DNA of 41,276 nucleotides from Acidobacteria bacterium RIFCSPLOWO2_12_FULL_68_19 (GTDB taxonomy: Bacteria; Acidobacteriota; Vicinamibacteria; Vicinamibacterales; UBA2999). Both the position numbers and the translations under genes were made by a program. The number at the start of each line of letters is the position of its first letter. The first letter of the stretch is position 1. The stretch covers positions 1-41,276 of the forward strand of contig MELF01000045.1 of assembly GCA_001767525.1 (NCBI GenBank). Direction: 5' to 3'. Under the pieces are notes generated by a model. It was not told the origin of the DNA, searched no databases, and was given only the letters and a program-made list of their open reading frames with translations. Positions 1 to 6,149 of the stretch are shown here, one piece after another.

Positions 1-78
1 CCACAGCCCGTCTCTTTTTCCTTCAGAAGAGAAGAACGAAGAACACCTACGACGACAACCGTCGAGATTTACGCGTTT

Positions 79-968
79 TCAGGTGAGCGCTGACACGTAG
101 AGCTCATGGTGGGCGACCTCGAGCGGCGCCGCGAGCGCCGTGAGCACCTTGTGCGCGCTGGCGGCCGCATCGTCCGCGTGCGCGATTTCGGAGAGCAGCA
201 GCACGAATTCATCCCCGCCCTGGCGGCTGACGGTGTCCGATCTGCGCACGCACGACACCAGACGGCTCGCCATCGACTGCTGCAGTGTGTCGCCAGTCAC
301 GTGTCCCAGGGAATCGTTGACGTGTGTGAACCGATCGAGATCCAGGAACAGCACGGCGAGCTGGGTGCCGTGACGACGGGCCAAGCCAATCGCCTGGGTG
401 AGCCGGTCGTTCAGCAGCACGCGGTTCGGCAGGTCGGTCAGGAAGTCGTGCTGCGCCAGGTGGGACACCTGGAGCGACAGCGCCCGCGCCACGCTCACGT
501 CGTGGAACACCATCACGGCGCCGGTGACGTGCCCGTGCCGATTGTGGATGGGGGCGGCGGAGTCTTCGATGGCCGACTCGAGCCCGTCGCGCCGGATGAG
601 GACGCAGTTGGAGGTCAGGCCGACGGTTGTGTTCAGTTGCACCGGCTGCTCCATCGGGTGTCGCGCGGTCTCGCGTGTGGCGCCATCGACGATGCGGAAC
701 ACGTGATCGAGCGGCCGGCCGAGCGCCTCGTCCCGACCCGGCCAGTCATGCGCTCCGCGACGGCGTTGAGATACGTCACGTTGCCCGAGATGTCGGTGCT
801 GATGACCGCGTCGCCGATGGAATTGAGCGTGACCTCGACGCGTTGCTTGTCTTCGAAGAGCGTTTCATCCGCCGTCGTCCCCTCGATGGTGTTCCGGAGC
901 ACGCGCGGCAGCAGGTGACTGTCGAGGTGGCCCTTCAGGAGATAGTCGCGCGCAGGGAGATCTTCCGC
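79..968 (-). pseudogene. Broken REC-PAS-GGDEF signalling protein
   Basis: Remnant of a c-di-GMP signalling protein. Reading down from about 968, one frame gives the tail of a response-regulator receiver domain (ARDYLLKGHLDSHLLPR), then a PAS domain start (VTLNSIGDAVISTD, VTYLNAVAERMTG). Near 735-750 the frame shifts and the PAS domain continues in the frame that opens at 702 (DEALGRPLDHVFRIVDG), followed by a GGDEF domain with an intact RQGGDEF signature. The GGDEF domain ends abruptly at a stop at 79, where such domains normally continue for several dozen residues. There is no upstream receiver half and no EAL domain. The gene is frameshifted and cut at both ends, so it should not make an active diguanylate cyclase. 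Family assignment is confident from the motifs; the frameshift could in principle be a sequencing error, but the two truncations could not. Confidence 0.75.
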
Positions 969-1172
969 AGGATGGACGAGTTCAGAGCGGCAGGCGTGCA
1001 GGGCATGGTCTGGCGCATGCTGTCAGACGATCCCGCGTTCGATACGGCCAACTACCATGGGCCGGCCGAGCGCCACTGGGGGCTCTTGCGGGCTGACGGC
1101 AGCCCCACGCGTGCGTTCACGCCGTTCCTCAATGGACTGTTGAAGGAGGCGGACGCCCTGGCACGGCGCTGA
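946..1172 (+). pseudogene. C-terminal fragment of a glycosidase-like protein
   Basis: An open frame ending at 1172 carries what looks like the C-terminal end of a TIM-barrel glycoside hydrolase (FRAAGVQGMVWRM, then AERHWGLLRADGSPTRAF). The rest of the catalytic domain is absent, and upstream of about 946 the same strand is only the antisense of the broken GGDEF gene. The two remnants therefore meet head to head at about 945-970. The family name is a resemblance recalled from hydrolase C-termini, not a proven match. No start codon or ribosome-binding site can be assigned. Confidence 0.45.
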
Positions 1173-1177
1173 CCCGA

Positions 1178-1786
1178 TCACGGAGTGAGCGCCGCCGGGG
1201 AAGCCACGATCGCTGCCGGTGACTCAGGGGAGGGTGACCGGCGGTAGGCGTACACGAAGCGTTTGAACTCCGGATGCAGGAAGCTTGCGCCGAATTTGTA
1301 CCGCTTCATCTCCTTGAACGCCTGTTCCGCGCTCCACCGCTGGTCGGCCATCCGGTGGATAGCGGTCATGATGCCCGTCCGGTGGCGCCCGCCGGCGCAG
1401 TGCACGTAGACCGGCTGGTTCGCCGGATCGTTGACGAGCGCGAGAAACAGCGCGAGCTGCACGGGCGTCGGCGGCACATGCGTCGTCATCGGGATCCGAT
1501 GGAACTTCATCCCCGCGGCTTCGACGCGCGCCGGTTCGCTGGCGGAGCCGTCCGCCTGAAGATCGATGACGGTTCTGATGCCGAAGGCCGCCAGGGCGGC
1601 GTAGTCGCGGTCTGACGGCTGCGAGCCGCGATAGTACAGGTCGGTCACGCGTCCGAAGTTGTCGATCCCGAGCGCAGGCGCGCCACCACTGGTCGCCTCC
1701 CGGGTTTGAGCCGATGGGGCTCCCCACAGGAAGACGCTGAGTCCAGCAGCCGCGACGCTGCGCGCACGTGTCCTCTTGCAGCCCAT
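1178..1786 (-). CDS. Exported tyrosine/dual-specificity phosphatase family protein
   Basis: 202-residue protein of the cysteine-dependent phosphatase superfamily. The P-loop HCAGGRHRTG (Cys130, Arg136; CX5R) is intact and preceded by the usual NQPVYV strand. An N-terminal Lys/Arg stretch and a hydrophobic run ending around GAPSAQ look like a signal peptide, so the enzyme probably acts in the periplasm. The ATG at 1786 was chosen over an in-frame start 75 nt upstream because it directly precedes the signal peptide and follows an A/G-rich GAAAGGGG. It lies downstream of and on the same strand as the TMPK-like operon (142-nt gap), so co-transcription is possible. Substrate unknown; proteins of this type act on phosphotyrosine, inositol phosphates or other phosphoesters. 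Family call secure, role unknown. Confidence 0.82.
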   Translation of the reverse strand: MGCKRTRARSVAAAGLSVFLWGAPSAQTREATSGGAPALGIDNFGRVTDLYYRGSQPSDRDYAALAAFGIRTVIDLQADGSASEPARVEAAGMKFHRIPMTTHVPPTPVQLALFLALVNDPANQPVYVHCAGGRHRTGIMTAIHRMADQRWSAEQAFKEMKRYKFGASFLHPEFKRFVYAYRRSPSPESPAAIVASPAALTP

Positions 1787-1927
1787 GGCGCGCCCCTTTC
1801 TGAAGCGGGCCTGTGCACTGCAAGTCCGACGCCAGAGCGAGGGGGGGACAAAGCCGCCCATTCGAGGCGTGCGCGGACGCTCAGGCCGACTGCAGACCTC
1901 CGGAGAGGACAGTCTGCGAGTCCGCGC

Positions 1928-2575
1928 TCATCCGCGCACATCGGAGCGGAACAGCGGCTGGAGGCGGTTCTTGATGTCGTCACAGACATCCTCGATCTGC
2001 GCGGCGGTCTCGATGACCTGAAACCCGTTCTCGCGCGACATGGTCTCGAAGACACTCAGCAGGCGGCGTTGATACTCGACAAAGCTGTCGTACATATCGT
2101 CGCCGAGGACCAGATCCATCCCGGATTCCCAGTAGGTGAACCCGGTGGTCTGTACCACGCGCCGGACGAGCTGCTCGACGTCGGCCCGGAGGTAGATGAC
2201 GATGTCCGGCTTCAGCGCGAAGTCGTAGACGCCCTCGATCCACCGAGGTTCGGCGCCGCGGACGATCGCGCGTGCCATGAGGGAGTAAATGTAGCGATCC
2301 GTCAGGACCACGAATCCGGCACGCAAGGCCGGCATGATCTCCTTCTCGAGCCGGTCCGCGAAATCCGTGGCGTAGAACAGGCTCATCGTGATGCGGCCCA
2401 GCGTGTTCCCCTCGGTGGCCGCCTCGAGGCCCTTGCCGGCCAGGGCGGAACGCGTTATCCCGGTGTCGAGCACCGCATGGCCGGTGTTCTCGAACCACTG
2501 CTTGAGCAGCCGGATGTGCGTGGAGCGCCCGACGCCGTCGGCGCCCTCCACGACGATCAGCGTGCCCCGGCTCAC
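1928..2575 (-). CDS. Thymidylate kinase-like protein with altered Walker A
   Basis: 215-residue P-loop kinase of the thymidylate kinase family. It keeps the family layout: P-loop at residues 10-19, the TDFADRLEKEI helix (about 70-80), and DRYIYS (D93-R94-Y95). The P-loop reads EGADGVGRST, so the Walker A lysine is replaced by Arg17, a change expected to impair phosphoryl transfer. The AYQ signature that follows DRY in true dTMP kinases reads ARA. The GTG start at 2575 overlaps the stop of the upstream paralogue (GTGA), indicating translational coupling. It could be a regulatory or heterodimeric partner of the paralogue, or a kinase for another nucleotide-like substrate. Membership of the family is clear; dTMP as substrate is not supported. 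Confidence 0.8.
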   Translation of the reverse strand: MSRGTLIVVEGADGVGRSTHIRLLKQWFENTGHAVLDTGITRSALAGKGLEAATEGNTLGRITMSLFYATDFADRLEKEIMPALRAGFVVLTDRYIYSLMARAIVRGAEPRWIEGVYDFALKPDIVIYLRADVEQLVRRVVQTTGFTYWESGMDLVLGDDMYDSFVEYQRRLLSVFETMSRENGFQVIETAAQIEDVCDDIKNRLQPLFRSDVRG

Positions 2576-3252
2576 GCCCGTGCCTCCATCGTCCGGGCGC
2601 CGGTCAACCTCCGTGTGACGACGGCGCGCACCTGCGCCTGCTGGTCTTCGATCGACTGAGTGGCGTCGATGACGACGAGTCCGAATTCGTCGACCATCTG
2701 CTCGTACTCGCTGATGACCGAGCGCTGAAACACGCGGAAGCTCTCCTCGGCATCGCCGAGGTGCGTCCGGTCCATGCCCGCTTCGTAGTAGCTGATGGCA
2801 TGGCGCCCGTCGACGAGGCGCTTCACCGCCTCGTCGACGGAGATGCGGAAGTAGAAGCCGATGGTCGGTGTCACCGCAAACCGGTACAGGTTGCGCACCC
2901 AGCGGGCGTCCACCCCTCGGGCGACGTCGCGCGCGAAGGCGGTATAGGCGTACCGGTCGGCGAGCACGATCGCCCCGGCCTTGAGCGGCGGGACGATGTG
3001 GCGCTCGCTGCGCTCGGCGAAATCCGTCGCGTGGATCAGGCTGAACGTCGTCGGGGTGAGCAGGCGCTTCTTCTTGCCCCGGCGGGTGACATTGCGCACG
3101 AGCGGCGACGAGTTCCACTCGCTGAAGTAGGTGCCGTATCCCTCCCACTCGAGCCACTTCTGCAGGAGCGACAACTGCGTGCTCTTGCCGGCGCCGTCGA
3201 TCCCTTCGGCGACGAACAGACGTCCGGGAAAGTCCTGCGCGTCGCTCCTCAT
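2572..3252 (-). CDS. Thymidylate kinase-like protein (first of tandem pair)
   Basis: 226-residue P-loop kinase. Walker A is canonical (EGIDGAGKST, Lys23) and the DRYAYT motif (D99-R100-Y101) is present. As in its downstream paralogue, the segment after DRY reads ARDVARG rather than the AYQG of housekeeping dTMP kinases, so the nucleoside pocket probably differs. Shared blocks such as TDFAER...EIxPxL show that the two genes arose by duplication. The ATG at 3252 overlaps the stop of the kinase-like lipoprotein gene (ATGA), and its own stop overlaps the next start (GTGA). The three genes therefore form a tightly coupled operon. A housekeeping tmk presumably lies elsewhere (inference). Confidence 0.82.
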   Translation of the reverse strand: MRSDAQDFPGRLFVAEGIDGAGKSTQLSLLQKWLEWEGYGTYFSEWNSSPLVRNVTRRGKKKRLLTPTTFSLIHATDFAERSERHIVPPLKAGAIVLADRYAYTAFARDVARGVDARWVRNLYRFAVTPTIGFYFRISVDEAVKRLVDGRHAISYYEAGMDRTHLGDAEESFRVFQRSVISEYEQMVDEFGLVVIDATQSIEDQQAQVRAVVTRRLTGARTMEARA

Positions 3253-4202
3253 GAGCCGCCGGCGACCTCGAGACCCTCATCGACCTTCTGCCGCAGCCGG
3301 ACCACGTACCGCCGCGCCTCCGCATCGCTGTACCCGGCGGCCCGGAAGGCGTCGCTCCATTGAGCGGCGCTCAGGCGCGCGAGGCGCTCTGAAATCCAGC
3401 GCACGTCGGCAGGGGTCACCCCGCGCGTGAGGTGCGGCTTGCGCCACCCACCGCGGTAGTGAAACCGGACGTGGTCATGGCGCACCGAGTGGATGAAGTC
3501 TTCACGCTCGAAGTCGTCGAGGTTGTCTTTCGAGCCGGCGAAGAGCCAGCGGGTGCCGCCGAGCGAGGCGCCGAGGTCGCGCACCACATAGCGGCGCACG
3601 GGCGCGGCCCGTCCATCCGTCAGCTCATAACGAACGTTCTGCTGCGTCTTCAGATCCCAGTTGTTCACGATGACCATCAGCACGAAGAGTCCGCGCAGCG
3701 GCGCGGTGCCGACGAACGGATTGGCGCTCCAGGACCAGCGCTCGATTCGCTTCTCGCCGTCGGCATCGAGCCGGAACCGGCCCGGGGGCTGCGGATTCGG
3801 GTCGGACGTGCCGGTGAGCGTCCACCTTGGAAGATAGTAGGTGGCCGGCTGGAAGTACCCCGCCGCCCACAGGAGGCGGGATACCACGACTTCGGGCCGC
3901 GCCTCCGGGCCGATCTTGACGCTCCACAGCCGGCCCTGCCCATCGCGCACGTCGTACCCGCGGCTGTTGCCGGTGACGTCGCGCGCCACGAACTGGTATG
4001 CCTCGAGAGGGTCCGGGGCGGCGTCGCGCCCACCGGGGCCCCAGAACAGGTCGCGCCCGGCGTCGGGCTCGCCCCACAACTCGGACATCGGCGGGGCGGG
4101 CGCCCCGTCGGCCACCGTCGACCGCTCCCTGAGCGCACACGCCGGCACCGCGCACAGCAGCACTGCCACGCTGATCACGCTGGTCACGCGGAGCCACGTC
4201 AT
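3249..4202 (-). CDS. Predicted lipoprotein with kinase-like fold motifs
   Basis: 317 residues. The N-terminus is a signal peptide ending in a lipobox-like AVPAC (Cys22), so the product is probably a lipid-anchored periplasmic protein. The remainder has motifs in the order expected for a protein/PI3-kinase-like fold: a lysine in SVKIG (Lys96), a following glutamate (Glu104), a catalytic-loop-like NNWDLKTQQN (Asp183, Asn189), and RDLGASLG (Asp209) as the metal-binding DxG equivalent. I did not recognise a named family; HipA-like, CotH-like or Fam20-like kinases are alternatives. It is the first gene of the operon with the two TMPK-like genes (ATGA overlap) and starts 20 nt below the -10 of a palindrome-associated promoter. 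The ATG at 4202 was chosen because it directly precedes the signal peptide; sequence upstream of it is promoter DNA. Confidence 0.55.
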   Translation of the reverse strand: MTWLRVTSVISVAVLLCAVPACALRERSTVADGAPAPPMSELWGEPDAGRDLFWGPGGRDAAPDPLEAYQFVARDVTGNSRGYDVRDGQGRLWSVKIGPEARPEVVVSRLLWAAGYFQPATYYLPRWTLTGTSDPNPQPPGRFRLDADGEKRIERWSWSANPFVGTAPLRGLFVLMVIVNNWDLKTQQNVRYELTDGRAAPVRRYVVRDLGASLGGTRWLFAGSKDNLDDFEREDFIHSVRHDHVRFHYRGGWRKPHLTRGVTPADVRWISERLARLSAAQWSDAFRAAGYSDAEARRYVVRLRQKVDEGLEVAGGS

Positions 4203-4221
4203 CGCGTAGGACTCATGGCCT

Positions 4222-4264
4222 ACTCTAGCGGGAGCAGCGCACCGCCGCTGTCCCAAACGGCACA
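4222..4264 (-). promoter_or_regulatory. CRP-like palindrome plus -10, toward the lipoprotein/TMPK operon
   Basis: On the minus strand, TGTGCCGTTTGGGACA (4264-4249) is followed after exactly 21 nt by TAGAGT (4227-4222). The spacing puts the palindrome centre at about -41.5 from a start near 4215, leaving a leader of about 12 nt before the ATG at 4202. A second palindrome 45 bp away (4294-4309) faces the other way. Confidence 0.55.
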
Positions 4265-4293
4265 GCCGCGGCGACCGATTCCCGCAGGTGGGC

Positions 4294-4336
4294 TGTCCAA
4301 TCGGGCACAGCCCACAGAAGACGCCAGGCGTACAGT
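4294..4336 (+). promoter_or_regulatory. CRP-like palindrome plus -10, toward the DUF4956 operon
   Basis: TGTCCAATCGGGCACA (4294-4309) is followed after 21 nt by TACAGT (4331-4336). The flanks extend the symmetry to perfect 9-bp arms (GTGGGCTGT at 4288-4296, ACAGCCCAC at 4307-4315). The next plus-strand gene starts at 4590, leaving a leader of about 245 nt. Within 4337-4589 I see no gene or structure I can name. Confidence 0.5.
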
Positions 4337-4589
4337 GGAAGGACAGTGTACCCACACGAGGTCGAGCCGGTCGTTCGTCGAGGAGGGATGGGGCGTCCCG
4401 CCATGGAGGACGCCCGCCACCTGCGGTGGGGCCTGTCGGCGCGGCTGCCACGGTGGTGGCGCGCGTTCGACGGCCGGCGCTCGCTGGTGACCGTCAACGA
4501 CGGGTCACCAGCGGTCATGGCCACTGTCGCGCGCCGCGCGAGGGACAAGAGAACGTGATGCGGCCGCCGCTCGTCACAGGCGGGGCGTG

Positions 4590-5240
4590 ATGCCGGATGG
4601 TGCCGGCCTGCTGGCGGATCTGCCCTCGCTGCTGCAGGCGCTGATCGCGTTGCCGCTTGCAGCGCTGTGCGGCACCGTACTCGCGTTCCGGCCCAGGCGC
4701 CGCGGGACGCCGCCGCGCGACACCGCGGTCATTCAAACCCAGATTCTGCTCGCCGTCGTGGGCGCCGTCATCATGCTCGTCGTCGGCGCCAGCCTGGCGC
4801 GGGCGTTCGGCATCGTCGGCGCCGCCAGTCTCATTCGCTACCGGTCGAAGATCGACGACCCGAAGGACGCGGTGGTGATGCTGTCGACCCTGACGGTCGG
4901 GCTCGCGGCGGGCGTCGGACTGAATCTTCTGGCGCTGTTCGCCACGGCGTTCCTCCTGCTCGTCCTCTGGTGGACAGAATCCCTCGAGGCCGACCCGTTC
5001 AACGTGTTCATGCTGACGATCCAGACGAAGGTATCCGAGACGCTCCGCCCGAAGATCGAGCGGCTGCTCAGCGCGAATCACGCGATCTTCGAGCTGCGCG
5101 GCTCGAGCGAGGAGGCGCTGACCTACGAGGTCCAGCTCCCGCTGGGCAAACACCTTGGCCGCCTGTCGACGGCCATCCTGGCGGTGGATACGACCGACAA
5201 CACCGCCGTGGAATGGGCCGACAAGAAGGGCAGGAAATAG
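4590..5240 (+). CDS. DUF4956 family membrane protein
   Basis: 216-residue membrane protein. Two or three N-terminal hydrophobic helices surround the family signature ARAFGIVGAASLIRYRSKID, followed by KDAVVMLSTLTVGLAAGVGL, which is diagnostic for DUF4956/MgtC-like proteins. A soluble C-terminal domain of about 75 residues follows. DUF4956 proteins are commonly found beside VTC-type polyphosphate polymerase domains and CotH-like kinases, but no VTC domain is present here. The ATG at 4590 lies 5-8 nt after a GGCGGGG Shine-Dalgarno-like run; a GTG at 4587 is an alternative. It is the first gene of an operon, with the PLD gene starting 7 nt after its stop. The transporter-like fold suggests ion or polyanion handling, but the function is unproven. 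Confidence 0.8.
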   Translation: MPDGAGLLADLPSLLQALIALPLAALCGTVLAFRPRRRGTPPRDTAVIQTQILLAVVGAVIMLVVGASLARAFGIVGAASLIRYRSKIDDPKDAVVMLSTLTVGLAAGVGLNLLALFATAFLLLVLWWTESLEADPFNVFMLTIQTKVSETLRPKIERLLSANHAIFELRGSSEEALTYEVQLPLGKHLGRLSTAILAVDTTDNTAVEWADKKGRK

Positions 5241-5246
5241 GACCCG

Positions 5247-6149
5247 GTGAAGCTGCTGGTTCAGCCCGACAGCGGTGTTGCGCCTCTCCTGGCCGCGATC
5301 AAGCGCGCGAAGAAATCGGTCGAGATCGCCATCTTCCGATTCGACATCCGGGAGCTGGAGAAGGCCCTCGAGGCGGCGGTCGCCCGCGGCGTGGTCGTCC
5401 ATGCGCTCATCGCGCAGACCAACCAGGGAGGCGCGAAGCTCCTGCGGCAGCTCGAGATGCGGCTCCTCGAGGCCGGCGTCACCGTGTCGCGCACAGCCGA
5501 CGACCTCGTCCGCTATCACGGCAAGTACCTCATCGTCGATCGGGCGTTGCTGTGCGTGCTGGGGTTCAACTCCACGCACCTCGACATGTTCAAGAGCCGG
5601 AGTTTCGGCCTCGTCACCACCCGTCGCGCGCTGGTGCACGAAGCAGCGAAGGTCTTCGAGGCGGACTCGACCCGCCAGCCGTATGCGTCGGTCTCGAAGG
5701 AACTGGTCGTCAGCCCTGTGAATGCGCGCGCCCGCCTGGGTGCGCTGATCGCGGCGGCGCGCACACAGTTGCTCATCTACGACCCTCGCATCAGCGACGC
5801 ACCCATGCTGCGCCTCTGTCAGGAGCGGGCGAAAGCAGGAGTCGACGTCCGGATTCTGGGCGCCGTCAGCGGCCGCGGCGCGGGCCTCCGGGTGGAGAAG
5901 CTGCAGGACCTGCGGCTGCACGTGCGCGCAATCGTGCGCGACGGGATCGAGACGTTCATCGGCAGCCAGAGCCTGCGCGGCGCCGAACTCGATCGGCGGC
6001 GGGAAGTCGGGATCGTCGTGCGCAATCGCCGGATCGCGACGCAGGTGCAGGCGGTGTTCGAGGCGGACTGGGCCCGTCGTCTTGAAATGTCCGCGAAGGA
6101 TGCGCGGCTCTCGCGCGACGAGGCGGCCGACCAGCCGTCACCGGCATGA
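5247..6149 (+). CDS. Phospholipase D-like protein with altered second HKD motif
   Basis: 300-residue PLD-superfamily protein with no signal peptide, so probably cytoplasmic or membrane-peripheral. The first HKD motif is intact (YHGKYLIVD: His91, Lys93, Asp98). The second reads LHVRAIVRD (His225, Arg227, Asp232), with the lysine replaced by arginine, followed by the usual FIGSQSL segment. Such single-HKD architecture occurs in PLD proteins that dimerise or that bind rather than cleave. The start is GTG at 5247, seven nt after the DUF4956 stop, and its stop overlaps the PBP1A start (ATGA). Possible substrates are phospholipids or nucleic acid; the location between two membrane genes favours an envelope role (inference). 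Confidence 0.8.
   Translation: MKLLVQPDSGVAPLLAAIKRAKKSVEIAIFRFDIRELEKALEAAVARGVVVHALIAQTNQGGAKLLRQLEMRLLEAGVTVSRTADDLVRYHGKYLIVDRALLCVLGFNSTHLDMFKSRSFGLVTTRRALVHEAAKVFEADSTRQPYASVSKELVVSPVNARARLGALIAAARTQLLIYDPRISDAPMLRLCQERAKAGVDVRILGAVSGRGAGLRVEKLQDLRLHVRAIVRDGIETFIGSQSLRGAELDRRREVGIVVRNRRIATQVQAVFEADWARRLEMSAKDARLSRDEAADQPSPA

Noticed and set aside
2572-3252. Polyphosphate kinase 2, suggested by the P-loop and nearby DUF4956
   Set aside because: The DRYAYT and TDFAER blocks are those of the thymidylate kinase family, and PPK2 signature residues are absent.
4288-4315. Perfect 9-bp inverted repeat as a transcription terminator
   Set aside because: No T run on either strand and it coincides with the repeated palindrome motif, so an operator is a better reading.
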